Source of the DNA: Herpetosiphon aurantiacus DSM 785
GTDB taxonomy: Bacteria > Chloroflexota > Chloroflexia > Chloroflexales > Herpetosiphonaceae
Length of the DNA stretch: 64,000 nucleotides
Direction of reading: 5' to 3'
NCBI GenBank assembly: GCA_000018565.1
Contig: CP000875.1
Location: forward strand, 1,565,199-1,629,198
Made by a program: the position numbers and the translations under genes. Below, one piece after another: positions 52,388 through 60,212 of this stretch. Positions within the stretch are counted from its first letter, which is position 1; each line of letters opens with the position of its first letter. The notes under the pieces were generated by a model. The model worked only from the letters and a program-made list of their open reading frames with translations, was not told where the DNA came from and did no database searches.

Positions 52388-52738
52388 ATGATTGAATTGC
52401 TGATTTGCACCCTTGGTTGTGCCATTAGCCTGGCCACGGAACATCTTGCCTTGTGGGATCACCCATGGCGGTTACGCCCACCCATCACCTACATGATCGG
52501 CATGCTCACGATCATTGCGTGGTTTACCGTTTTTTGTCTCTTGATCGACCCGCTCTATGTCTTTTTTGGCGTGGCGCTGCTGTTGTTGTCTGGCGGGGCC
52601 GGACTGGTGGTGATTCTTGGCTATTGGCTCCGCAGGGTATTGACGGTCAAAGATCAGGCCGCGTTTACCGCTGGGCAGCTTAGTCGGTCGGTTCCATCAC
52701 CAATCACGCAGGATTGGATTGATGGCCACGACCGATAA
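52388..52738 (+). CDS. Small membrane protein
   Basis: 116 residues from MIELLICTLGCAISLATEHL; GATGAGGTTTCG gives the ribosome site. Three TM segments (1-20, 38-60, 62-88), then a cytoplasmic tail of about 30 residues. Unknown function; part of the early operon. Confidence 0.6.
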   Translation: MIELLICTLGCAISLATEHLALWDHPWRLRPPITYMIGMLTIIAWFTVFCLLIDPLYVFFGVALLLLSGGAGLVVILGYWLRRVLTVKDQAAFTAGQLSRSVPSPITQDWIDGHDR

Positions 52739-52937
52739 ACACAAACGTTGGGCCGAGATTACGGATGCGCTCGCATTGCGCGGCAATGCTGATGATGCGT
52801 TCGTCGAAATTGCCCAACGTTCCCGCGAGCCGGTGATTTTGCAGCTGGTGCAAAAAGGGCGTGATGAGTTGGCCAAGCAACGTCAACGCCTGATCGCCCT
52901 GCGTGATGCACCGGAAAAGGAGCTGAAACAGGAATGA
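52719..52937 (+). CDS. Small charged protein
   Basis: 72 residues (MMATTDKHKRWAEITDALAL). Helical, with DDAFVEIAQRSREPVILQLV and a basic/acidic C terminus. Overlaps both neighbours. Unknown. Confidence 0.55.
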   Translation: MMATTDKHKRWAEITDALALRGNADDAFVEIAQRSREPVILQLVQKGRDELAKQRQRLIALRDAPEKELKQE

Positions 52938-53143
52938 GTTTTCACATTGTCATCCAGTATGGGACGGTTGAAACTCCACTTCAAATTGGTCAATTAAATC
53001 AGGATGAAGCATTGATGATTCAGCGCCAACTGACCACAGTTGCGCGAGCCGTGTTCGCTGATCTGGAAGTTCAAACCCTTAATTGCTTCCCGACCTATCA
53101 CATTAAGGAGTTGCCACATGACCCAATGGATTCACACCAGTGA
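52934..53143 (+). CDS. Small hypothetical protein
   Basis: 69 residues, ATGA overlap with the preceding gene. MSFHIVIQYGTVETPLQIGQ ... QTLNCFPTYHI; mixed beta/alpha. Unknown. Confidence 0.5.
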   Translation: MSFHIVIQYGTVETPLQIGQLNQDEALMIQRQLTTVARAVFADLEVQTLNCFPTYHIKELPHDPMDSHQ

Positions 53144-53345
53144 TGGATCATTTGAGAATCTTGGTGAGGCGATTGAAGCCTACCGAGAGCGCCAACGCAA
53201 GGCTGATGAAGCTGAGCAGCGAGCTGCCTACTTGGCATCAAAGAATGACCCCGAAGTGCAACAGTGGATAGAGCTAGCTCAGCGTGAAGAGGCGCTAGTA
53301 CGCAGTGCACGGACACAACGTCCAAACAAAAAGCCCACGGCCTAA
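53118..53345 (+). CDS. Small helical hypothetical protein
   Basis: 75 residues from MTQWIHTSDGSFENLGEAI after AAGGAG. Helical with basic end (RTQRPNKKPTA). Ends within a terminator-like hairpin. Confidence 0.5.
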   Translation: MTQWIHTSDGSFENLGEAIEAYRERQRKADEAEQRAAYLASKNDPEVQQWIELAQREEALVRSARTQRPNKKPTA

Positions 53346-53360
53346 GGCCAATGGGCTTTT
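53329..53360 (+). terminator. Terminator-like hairpin
   Basis: AAAAGCCCA ... TGGGCTTTT with an internal GGCC pairing, then ATATACC. Lies before the AAA ATPase gene, so the early operon may be split into two transcription units or attenuated here. Confidence 0.6.
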
Positions 53361-53449
53361 ATATACCGTTCACCAGCACCGATTCATGGATCAGATGAAT
53401 GGGTGCTTTTGTTTTTCAACCGTCCCCCAGTATACCATGGAGATTTTGC

Positions 53450-54400
53450 ATGTTTCAACGGGCAACGAAATTTCGCAGCAAACTGCGGCTGGCTCTGCTC
53501 GGCGTTGCGGGGAGTGGCAAAACCTACACCGCGCTGAATATCGCCAAACACTTGGGTCGCAATATCGCCGTGATTGATACCGAGCATGGCAGTGCCAGCA
53601 AATACGCTGATGATGTGGCCAGTTTCGATGTCGTCGAACTGACCTCGTTTCACCCCAAACGCTATATCGAAGCGATCAAGGCCGCCAATTGGGTGAACTA
53701 CGATGTCTTGATTATTGATAGCCTCTCGCATGCTTGGAATGGCAAAGATGGCATTTTGGAGCAGGTTGATCAGGTGGGGAAGCGCGGTGCCAACAAATTT
53801 ACCGCGTGGGCCGATGCGACCCCACTCCATCAACAATTGATCGATGCCATTCTTGACTGTCGAATGCATGTGATTTGTACCATGCGGCTCAAAACCGAGT
53901 ATGTCGTCGAACAAAATGAGCGCGGCAAACAAACCCCACGGAAAGTCGGATTGGCTCCCGTACAGCGCGACGGCTTGGAATACGAGTTTGATGTGGTGGC
54001 CGATCTGGATATGCACAATACGCTGATGGTCAGTAAAACGCGCTGCCCTGCCTTGCATGGTGTGAGTATCCCTCGCGCTGGAGCCGAGATTGCTACCACC
54101 CTGCTCGACTGGCTCAATCAGGGCATTGATCTCCACGCGCTCAACGAGCCTGATCCGGCATCGATCGACCCCTTGAATAACCCGACCCCATCCCTGTACA
54201 AAATCGAACGCGTCCAAGCCTGTCGTGGCTGTCGCGCATCGGTCATTTGGATTGACAATCAGCCCTACAACGCTGATGCCAATGGCCAACGCACGCCGCA
54301 GCTCCACTGGGAAACCTGTCCGAAAGCCCATCTCTTCCGCCAAACCAACCGCCTCACTGCGGCGCAAATGGCTGAGCGGGATGCGGTGTTTGATAACTAA
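53450..54400 (+). CDS. Sak4-like AAA ATPase (single-strand annealing/recombination)
   Basis: 316 residues from MFQRATKFRSKLRLALLGVA; GGAG 8 nt upstream. Walker A GVAGSGKT (residues 18-25), Walker B VLIIDS (about residue 85). LSHAWNGKDGI matches the AAA_24/Sak4 family of phage recombinases. C-terminal CRGCRA ... CPKAH forms a probable zinc ribbon, an uncommon addition. Acts in phage DNA recombination with replication proteins. Confidence 0.75.
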   Translation: MFQRATKFRSKLRLALLGVAGSGKTYTALNIAKHLGRNIAVIDTEHGSASKYADDVASFDVVELTSFHPKRYIEAIKAANWVNYDVLIIDSLSHAWNGKDGILEQVDQVGKRGANKFTAWADATPLHQQLIDAILDCRMHVICTMRLKTEYVVEQNERGKQTPRKVGLAPVQRDGLEYEFDVVADLDMHNTLMVSKTRCPALHGVSIPRAGAEIATTLLDWLNQGIDLHALNEPDPASIDPLNNPTPSLYKIERVQACRGCRASVIWIDNQPYNADANGQRTPQLHWETCPKAHLFRQTNRLTAAQMAERDAVFDN

Positions 54401-54414
54401 CTGGTCGTGTCTTT

Positions 54415-54434
54415 GAGCGCCTTACGGGGCGCTC
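54415..54434 (+). promoter_or_regulatory. Hairpin before the replication-initiator gene
   Basis: GAGCGCC TTAC GGGGCGCTC, 20 bp before the start of the next gene. Similar in style to the hairpins preceding other genes in this element, without a T run. Confidence 0.45.
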
Positions 54435-54453
54435 GTCTGGTTAAAGGTGTGCT

Positions 54454-55530
54454 ATGACAACCGGAAATGCATGGGTTGATGCGATTGCGCAGCTCCCAAT
54501 CGAAGGCAATATTGTGCCGCCAGTGTGGTTTCAACAGATTACATTCGCGAATGGGAAGCCGCATGCCTGTGCGGTCATCCTGCTTTCCGATATTGTCTAT
54601 TGGTATCGCCCAACGATTCTGCGCGATGAAACCACGGGCCTCGTGATTGGCAGCCGGAAGAAGTTTCGCGCGGATATGCTCCAGCGCAGTTACGACAACT
54701 TTGCCGACCAATATGGGTTTACCAAAGCCCAGGTCAAAGCAGGGATTAATGCCTTAGTGGAGTTGGGGTTAATCGTGCGCGAATTTCGCTCGGAAACGGT
54801 GAATGGGCAGCGCTTAACCAATCTGTTGTATGTTGCGCCGATTGCCCATGCGATTGCCAAGATGAGCACACCCCTCTGTGATTCCATTGATACACCTCCC
54901 CCAATAGAATCGCAGACCTCCCCCAATAGAATGGCAGAGGTGGGTGATTCTAGTGGCACACCTCCCTCAACAGAATCGCAGACAAATACAAAGACTACCC
55001 AGAGACTACCCAAAGACTTCCCATCATCATCCGCTCCTGCGGCGCGTGCTGCCAATCGTGCGCGAACAACCCGCACGGCCACCCGCCACCGCGCATCTGG
55101 CGATGCGGATAAAAATAAACATCAACAATCGGCAACCTATCGGCTGTTACGCGATCGGCAAGTCTGGTCAGCCAGCAAGTTTGCCGAGGAGCCACTGGCT
55201 CTGATTCAAGCCTATCTTGATCACGTTGGCCCTGAGTATCCAGCGGCCCAAATCGCCATTGACCTGAACGCTGGCGTGCATCAACGCCTTGGTCAACATC
55301 CTACCGCCGAGCCAACCCAACCCGCTGAACCCGTGCCCGATTGGCCAACCTGGTTACCCGCCGATCACGGCTTGCCGCCTGATATGGCTGCGTGGATGCG
55401 CGATGCCGTATGGGTGGCCGAGCGTGGCGAAATTGAAATCCCCAAGCATAACGATCGCTTTCGGCGGCGTTTCAGCTATTGGCTGACCCCGCTCGAAAGC
55501 CAGTTACGAGGATTGTATGCAACGATTTGA
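54454..55530 (+). CDS. Phage replication initiator-like protein
   Basis: 358 residues. The N-terminal winged-helix-like region has AVILLSDIVYWYRPT, then YDNFADQYGFTKAQVKAGIN and ALVELGLIVREF, typical of replisome-organiser/DnaD-related initiators. A linker rich in S, T and P follows. The C-terminal third contains a W-rich motif (LPADHGLPPDMAAWMRDA). Overlaps the DnaC-like gene by 14 bp, which supports an initiator/loader pair. Confidence 0.65.
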   Translation: MTTGNAWVDAIAQLPIEGNIVPPVWFQQITFANGKPHACAVILLSDIVYWYRPTILRDETTGLVIGSRKKFRADMLQRSYDNFADQYGFTKAQVKAGINALVELGLIVREFRSETVNGQRLTNLLYVAPIAHAIAKMSTPLCDSIDTPPPIESQTSPNRMAEVGDSSGTPPSTESQTNTKTTQRLPKDFPSSSAPAARAANRARTTRTATRHRASGDADKNKHQQSATYRLLRDRQVWSASKFAEEPLALIQAYLDHVGPEYPAAQIAIDLNAGVHQRLGQHPTAEPTQPAEPVPDWPTWLPADHGLPPDMAAWMRDAVWVAERGEIEIPKHNDRFRRRFSYWLTPLESQLRGLYATI

Positions 55531-56320
55531 TACCAGTATCCAAGCATCGGTAACGCCTGCTCCCGACATGCTGCCACCGGTTGTCCCATGGGAGCCGAAT
55601 GAAACCTGTCCGTGTTGTAAAGGCGCTGGCTATTTTGTCTACGATGTGGCGGTTGACCATCACATGTTTGGCAAACTGCAAGCCTGTGGCTGTCTGCAAC
55701 AACGCCAAATTGAGCGCCGTCGCAGCGAACTGCATGCCAAGAGCGGTCTTGCGCCGTTTCGCGGCAAAACCTTTGCCAGCTTCGATCGCACGATTGCAGG
55801 CGTTGATCACGCCGTTGGTGCGGCCCAAGCCTTTGCCGACAACCCCGACGGTTTTTTGACCTTGGTCGGCAACCCGGGCTGTGGCAAAACCCACTTAGCC
55901 CAAGCGATCGGCAATGCGCTGCAAGCCCGTGGCTTCGAAGTCGTTTGGTCAACGGCTCCCGATGCCTTGCGCCTGCTGCGCTCGACCTTCGATCAAACGA
56001 GCAACAAGCCCAAGAATAGCTTCGATGAACAATTCGAACTCTTCCGCAAAGCCCCAATGCTGCTGCTCGATGACCTTGGAGCCGAGAATGCCACCGATTG
56101 GGGCAAAGAAACCTTGTTCCAGTTGCTCAACGAGCGCTATGAATACCAACGCCCCACCGTGATCACGAGCAACCTGCACCCGAACACCGCTGAAGCGAAT
56201 CGCCGCTTTGGCATGCGTTTATGCAGTCGTTTGCTCGATGCGGTTCAAGGTCAGTTGGTCGTGGTGCAAGCGGCGGATTATCGACGACGCGATCCGATGG
56301 ATCGATTGGGGGCTGCCTAA
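55517..56320 (+). CDS. DnaC-like replicative helicase loader
   Basis: 267 residues. N-terminal cysteine pair set CPCCKGAGYFVYD ... CGC, then AAA+ core: Walker A NPGCGKTH, Walker B LLLDDLGAEN, sensor I-like VITSNLHP. This is the DnaC/IstB-like loader family. Would load the host replicative helicase at the phage origin with the initiator before it. Confidence 0.8.
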   Translation: MQRFDTSIQASVTPAPDMLPPVVPWEPNETCPCCKGAGYFVYDVAVDHHMFGKLQACGCLQQRQIERRRSELHAKSGLAPFRGKTFASFDRTIAGVDHAVGAAQAFADNPDGFLTLVGNPGCGKTHLAQAIGNALQARGFEVVWSTAPDALRLLRSTFDQTSNKPKNSFDEQFELFRKAPMLLLDDLGAENATDWGKETLFQLLNERYEYQRPTVITSNLHPNTAEANRRFGMRLCSRLLDAVQGQLVVVQAADYRRRDPMDRLGAA

Positions 56321-56541
56321 TGCGCCGCAAACCCGTGAGTTTTACCACCGTGCGGTTGGTGTGGGGTGCGGTGAGCCGCCGACCACTGGCAACGGTGCGT
56401 GATTTAGCCGATGAACTGCGCCTTGGCTATAGCACCGTGGCCCAAGCCTTGTTGGTGCTGCGTGATGCGGGCTATATCGAATTTACGCCCAAGCGCTGCG
56501 GCTGCCGCAAAATTATTATTCCCTTGCTGGAGGCCGCATGA
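56320..56541 (+). CDS. Small winged-helix protein
   Basis: 73 residues; ATG overlaps the preceding stop (TAATG). VRDLADELRLGYSTVAQALL and LRDAGYIEFTPKRCG form an HTH and wing. Probably a local transcription regulator of the replication block. Confidence 0.65.
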   Translation: MRRKPVSFTTVRLVWGAVSRRPLATVRDLADELRLGYSTVAQALLVLRDAGYIEFTPKRCGCRKIIIPLLEAA

Positions 56542-56780
56542 GCACCCTGATCAATCTGGTGGGCACGCGGCTGGAGATTCAAGCGCAGCTGCGCAACGGT
56601 AATATCGCGGCGGCTCGCAACCTGATCACCAATCGCATGATTTCGCCATGGTTGTTGGCCACGTGGTTGACTCCAGCGCAACAAGCGCTCCTGACTGATC
56701 AATCACCGCCAATGATGAACCATTCTCTTGGAGCAGATCCGCTATATCAAGCAAACCAATTGATGTTTGCGCTCAGATGA
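56538..56780 (+). CDS. Small hypothetical protein
   Basis: 80 residues, ATGA overlap. LEIQAQLRNGNIAAARNLIT, then PWLLATWLTPAQQALL; helical. Unknown. Confidence 0.5.
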   Translation: MSTLINLVGTRLEIQAQLRNGNIAAARNLITNRMISPWLLATWLTPAQQALLTDQSPPMMNHSLGADPLYQANQLMFALR

Positions 56781-56794
56781 TCGTGAGGTGTTTG

Positions 56795-56977
56795 ATGGCC
56801 CTGAATCCTGATGAGATTGATGTGACCGCTGATCCGGCATTGGTTGCGTGGCTCCACGCTGGAGCGGAATGGATTGCGGCCAATTCCTGTCCCAAGTGTT
56901 CGTCGCGCATAGTGCGCCAACGAGGAGATCAGCGAGAATGCTGCACATGTTTGTACCAGTGGACGGTCACTGGGTAG
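56795..56977 (+). CDS. Small zinc-ribbon protein
   Basis: 60 residues from MALNPDEIDVTADPALVAWL; GAGGTG 7 nt upstream (a coupled ATG at 56777 is possible). C-terminal CPKCSSRIVRQ...CCTCLYQW is a CxxC/CxxC zinc ribbon. Possibly involved in replication or transcription. Confidence 0.55.
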   Translation: MALNPDEIDVTADPALVAWLHAGAEWIAANSCPKCSSRIVRQRGDQRECCTCLYQWTVTG

Positions 56978-56994
56978 CGTGCAAGGAACGAATC

Positions 56995-57537
56995 ATGGAT
57001 TTTCGAAGCTATTATCACGCTGCCAAGCGCACGATGAACAGCACGCTGAGTCGCGAGATGCAGCTCTGTACCGCCGCGCTTGGTATCTGTGGTGAAGTGG
57101 GTGAAGCGCTGACGGCACTCGAAACCAGCATTGACACGCCCGATCAAGCGGTCATCAACGAACTTGGTGATGTGTGCTGGTATATCACGTGGAGCATGGA
57201 ATTATTTGATATCAATATGCTCCATTCCTTTGTCTCCGCGCCCGAGAACGATCGGGATGTGTATTTGCTTGCTGCCCAGTTTGCCGATATCGTCAAGAAA
57301 ATCGCTTGTCACCAGCACCCGATGACCGATAACCACAAAGCCACCATTATTGATATTCTCAGTCGATTGCACGCATGGGTGTGCGACGCGGCCACGTGGG
57401 AAAACGCCAGTATTTATGATGTGTATGAAGCCAATATCGCCAAGTTACAGCAGCGATTTGCCACCGAGCAGGGCTTTACCAGTGAAGAAAGTATCAGTCG
57501 TGCTGATACGGTAGCGATAGAGAGGTCAATCCCGTGA
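56995..57537 (+). CDS. MazG-like nucleotide pyrophosphohydrolase
   Basis: 180 residues, AAGGAACG before the start. GICGEVGEALTALE and INELGDVCWYITW give the E-x3-E / E-x2-D metal-binding pattern of MazG/all-alpha NTP pyrophosphatases. The rest is helical. Phage members can degrade alarmones or damaged NTPs; that role here is inference. Confidence 0.75.
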   Translation: MDFRSYYHAAKRTMNSTLSREMQLCTAALGICGEVGEALTALETSIDTPDQAVINELGDVCWYITWSMELFDINMLHSFVSAPENDRDVYLLAAQFADIVKKIACHQHPMTDNHKATIIDILSRLHAWVCDAATWENASIYDVYEANIAKLQQRFATEQGFTSEESISRADTVAIERSIP

Positions 57538-57722
57538 CTGTTCACGTTCAGATTCAACCCCAACTGCCCACCGAGGCAGTTTTTTTTATTGAAATTGAGC
57601 CAGCCGATCCTGGCACTGACCATGGCTTGATTACTACCCTGATCGATATTCTTGCGAACTTGTGTACTATAGAGGACACAGGAGGAATGCAGCATGCGAA
57701 TAGCGATCTATCGGCGTATTAG
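57534..57722 (+). CDS. Possible small protein (GTG start)
   Basis: 62 residues from GTG overlapping the MazG stop, GAGAGG before it. However, an intrinsic terminator (57562-57587) lies within the frame. Its sequence (ITTLIDILANLCTIEDTGG) is protein-like. Doubtful. Confidence 0.3.
   Translation: MTVHVQIQPQLPTEAVFFIEIEPADPGTDHGLITTLIDILANLCTIEDTGGMQHANSDLSAY
57562..57587 (+). terminator. Early operon terminator
   Basis: AACTGCC CACCGA GGCAGTT followed by TTTTTTT. Located after the MazG-like gene, separating it from the recombinase. Confidence 0.75.
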
Positions 57723-59217
57723 TACGGAGGAACAATCGGATTTTTCGCTGTCGGCACAAGAGGCGAAATGTTTGGCCTACATCGAGGAGCACCAGTGGAC
57801 TCATATCAAGACCTACACCGACGAAGGCATTAGCGGTGCGAAAGAGTCGCGGCCCGCGCTCGATCAGCTGCGCTACGATGCTCAAAATAAGCGGTTTGAT
57901 GTGATTTTGGTGCATGACCTCAGTCGGTTGGCACGCGGGATGCGGATTCAAGAAAACATCTTGCATGAATTTATGAATCTCAAAGTGCGCTTGATTGCCC
58001 TAAAAGATGGCTTTGATAGCGCGAATCCCCAGTCGATGTTGATGGCCCAGTTTATGGGCATTATCAACCAACAGTATCGGGACAATCTCCGCTGGCATAC
58101 CCAAAAAGGTCTCCAAGAAAAAGCCGCGCGTGGTCACTGGGTCGGAACCGTTCCATGGGGCTATCGCGCACTCGACAAAAACACGATTGTGCCTGATGAG
58201 AGTGCCCAGTATGTTCGCCAGATTTTCAGCCTATATGCAACGGGCCAATATTCGCTGAGCGAACTGGCCGATCATATCAATGGACTGCAAACTCGCCACT
58301 GTACCCGCGATTTTATTCGGGCTGTGCTGAGCAGTCGTGCCTACTTGGGCTATGTTCATTGTGGAAAGGAGTATCAAGGCAATCACGAAGCGATTGTTAC
58401 CGAGGACGTATGGCAGGCCTGCCAAGCCATTCGTAATAGTCGCAGCGGTGAGCGACGGATTATGCAAAAGCCCAAGGCGACAATCAAGGGCTTGATCATG
58501 TCGATCGTGTGTTGTGAACGCTGCGGCGCGGCAATGTGGCAGCATGTGAATAGTAATATGGGCAAAGCAACGCCGATTTACTATTACCGTTGTAGCGGCA
58601 ATAGCCGCCGGACCTGTAATGCCCCACTCTCACGCATGACCAAAGTCGATCAAATGGTGTTGGATATGTTGGCCAGTTTCATGCTCGACGATGACCAAAT
58701 CCAGCGGGTTATGGATGGTCTGCGCCATCGCCAGCCCACGCCACAGCCAGCCCTTGATCATGCAACGATTCAAGCCCGGATTGATCGGCTTGCCCTGGCA
58801 TGGTCACATGGCAATCTTTCGGATGCGGTGTATACCCGGGAAGTGGCCAAACTCAAAGCACGATTCGACGAAAAGCCAAAACAACCCCAGTCTATTGACA
58901 TTGAGAAGGCGGCAAGCTATTTGCGCAATGTTCCCATGTTGTTGAATGCGGTTGGCTTACAAGAGCAGCGACGAATTGTGCAGGAGTTATTGGTAAAAGT
59001 GGTGGTATATGAGGGAGTAATTGTTCGTATAAAGCCAACAGCGGCGTTTGCGCCGCTGTTTCCCCAACAATTTGATGTTGTATTTGGAGCGGGAGACGAG
59101 ACTCGAACTCGCAACCATCTGCTTGGAAGGCAGATGCGCTACCATTGCGCTACTCCCGCGTTTGATTTGCTAGCGCCAATGATGCCCGAAGTTGCTGAAT
59201 TTGTCAAGTCTGAATGA
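57694..59217 (+). CDS. Large serine recombinase (integrase)
   Basis: 507 residues, GGAGG 8 nt before the ATG. Resolvase-type catalytic domain: S10 in YRRISTEEQ, then HDLSRLARG (the conserved R-containing helix) and GFDSANPQS. The recombinase domain contains a CERCGAAMW/CNAPL zinc ribbon. The last ~35 residues run through the antisense strand of tRNA-Gly (ETRTRNHLLG...), so the natural C terminus was probably altered by integration. Directly adjacent to the attachment site. Would integrate the element into tRNA-Gly; excision usually needs a separate directionality factor, not identified. Confidence 0.9.
   Translation: MRIAIYRRISTEEQSDFSLSAQEAKCLAYIEEHQWTHIKTYTDEGISGAKESRPALDQLRYDAQNKRFDVILVHDLSRLARGMRIQENILHEFMNLKVRLIALKDGFDSANPQSMLMAQFMGIINQQYRDNLRWHTQKGLQEKAARGHWVGTVPWGYRALDKNTIVPDESAQYVRQIFSLYATGQYSLSELADHINGLQTRHCTRDFIRAVLSSRAYLGYVHCGKEYQGNHEAIVTEDVWQACQAIRNSRSGERRIMQKPKATIKGLIMSIVCCERCGAAMWQHVNSNMGKATPIYYYRCSGNSRRTCNAPLSRMTKVDQMVLDMLASFMLDDDQIQRVMDGLRHRQPTPQPALDHATIQARIDRLALAWSHGNLSDAVYTREVAKLKARFDEKPKQPQSIDIEKAASYLRNVPMLLNAVGLQEQRRIVQELLVKVVVYEGVIVRIKPTAAFAPLFPQQFDVVFGAGDETRTRNHLLGRQMRYHCATPAFDLLAPMMPEVAEFVKSE
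59037..59060. terminator. Perfect hairpin downstream of tRNA-Gly, inside the recombinase frame
   Basis: AACAGCGGCG TTTG CGCCGCTGTT. It lies about 25 nt past the tRNA 3' end on the minus strand. May terminate tRNA transcription although no T tract follows. Confidence 0.5.
59084..59100 (+). other. Putative attR core
   Basis: TTGGAGCGGGAGACGAG, identical to 4045-4061 in the same orientation. Covers the CCA end, acceptor and part of the T arm of tRNA-Gly. Confidence 0.6.
59085..59159 (-). tRNA. tRNA-Gly (anticodon TCC)
   Basis: 75 nt including encoded CCA. 5' GCGGGAG pairs with CTCCCGC at the 3' end. Anticodon loop CTTCCAA gives TCC. The T loop is TTCGAGT. All four arms can be drawn. Intact, although it is the integration target: the element carried or restored the 3' end. 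Confidence 0.9.
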
Positions 59218-59223
59218 AACGAG

Positions 59224-59262
59224 TAGAGCTAGCCCTTCGCCAATGATAAAGGACTAGCTCTA
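59224..59262. terminator. Terminator-like hairpin between recombinase and lipoprotein gene
   Basis: AGAGCTAGCCCTT and AAGGACTAGCTCT pair with one mismatch. Between two genes that converge. Confidence 0.55.
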
Positions 59263-59266
59263 GGTC

Positions 59267-59674
59267 TTATTCTGGTACGTTGAAATCGAAGCTGGCCTGA
59301 TATTCTTTGCCATCAAATTCAGCAAAAACGCTCACCGCCCATGCTCCGCCCATGGTGTAAATGCCTTGGGCTCGATAGTTGCCGTTACCCTCGCCTTTAG
59401 CTAGCGGTTTGTTCTGGCCCATTGGCATCGAAGGCATATCGATATCTAAATAGACATCGGCATTATCCACCGGTTGGCCATTTTGCGTCACATTAATCAC
59501 CCAGGTTTGGTCGGTGTTTTGGCTCAATGGGCTTTCCGAGATGAGTTTGAGGGTCACTCCATCAACGGTTTTTTCAACCGGAGCAGGCACTTGGCCCGCA
59601 CCATTGCCGCCACAAGCAACGAGGCTGGTTAATAGCAATAAGCAAAATAAAAGTCGTTTGAACACGCTGAACAC
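59267..59674 (-). CDS. FixH/YtkA-like lipoprotein
   Basis: 135 residues. Lipobox LVAC after a hydrophobic signal (RLLFCLLLLTS). The domain VNVTQNGQPVDNADVYLDID then MPSMPMG corresponds to YtkA-like/FixH proteins, with the MPMG turn. Probably outside the mobile element: first clear host gene after the tRNA. Confidence 0.75.
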   Translation of the reverse strand: MFSVFKRLLFCLLLLTSLVACGGNGAGQVPAPVEKTVDGVTLKLISESPLSQNTDQTWVINVTQNGQPVDNADVYLDIDMPSMPMGQNKPLAKGEGNGNYRAQGIYTMGGAWAVSVFAEFDGKEYQASFDFNVPE

Positions 59675-59705
59675 TCCTTATAAAAATAGCAAGAATGAAT
59701 TGAAA

Positions 59706-60119
59706 TTAACTTAATCGTAGTAATTCTGGTGGGGGCGCTAGGGGCGGTGCTGTCGGTTGGCTCTGCCAAATCAGTGGTTGATAGTTAGATTGTTGCCAAA
59801 GCCAGTTCAAATCTAATTCAAGGTTTTCAAGCCCATTCAGTTGCGCTACTCCTTGCTGGGCTGGATCGGGGTTTGAACTAGGTGCATGGGTGTGTAGGCT
59901 GCTGGCGGGCGGCTGCGATTCGGCCATCAAGCAAATAAACATGCCAGCATCGCGATTCAGATTCATTTCATTTGCTTGGGTCGATGCACCACAGTGCCAT
60001 AAGCAACTGAGCGGATTTAGCCCACAGAATAGTACCCACAGCCAAATCAGCCAACGCTGCTGAATGCTTAAATTAATCGAAGAAATCTGCGCCGTTTGCA
60101 TGCCAATCCACACGTTCAA
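59706..60119 (-). CDS. Hypothetical protein with one membrane segment
   Basis: 137 residues. WLIWLWVLFCGLNPLSCLWH forms a TM segment; a proline-rich C terminus follows. 31 bp upstream of the lipoprotein gene in transcription order, so they may form an operon. No family seen. Confidence 0.5.
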   Translation of the reverse strand: MNVWIGMQTAQISSINLSIQQRWLIWLWVLFCGLNPLSCLWHCGASTQANEMNLNRDAGMFICLMAESQPPASSLHTHAPSSNPDPAQQGVAQLNGLENLELDLNWLWQQSNYQPLIWQSQPTAPPLAPPPELLRLS

Positions 60120-60212
60120 TCACTCAGGTTATCGTATCACAGGTTTTGGGGTTTTAAACACAAATTGCCCATAGTTTCGGCAACTATGAGCAATTTATGC
60201 TGGAATTTATGC

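Noticed and set aside
53384-54367. Long minus-strand ORF (327 aa) opposite the Sak4-like ATPase gene
   Set aside because: Fully antisense to a gene with clear Walker motifs; composition and lack of ribosome site mark it as a shadow.
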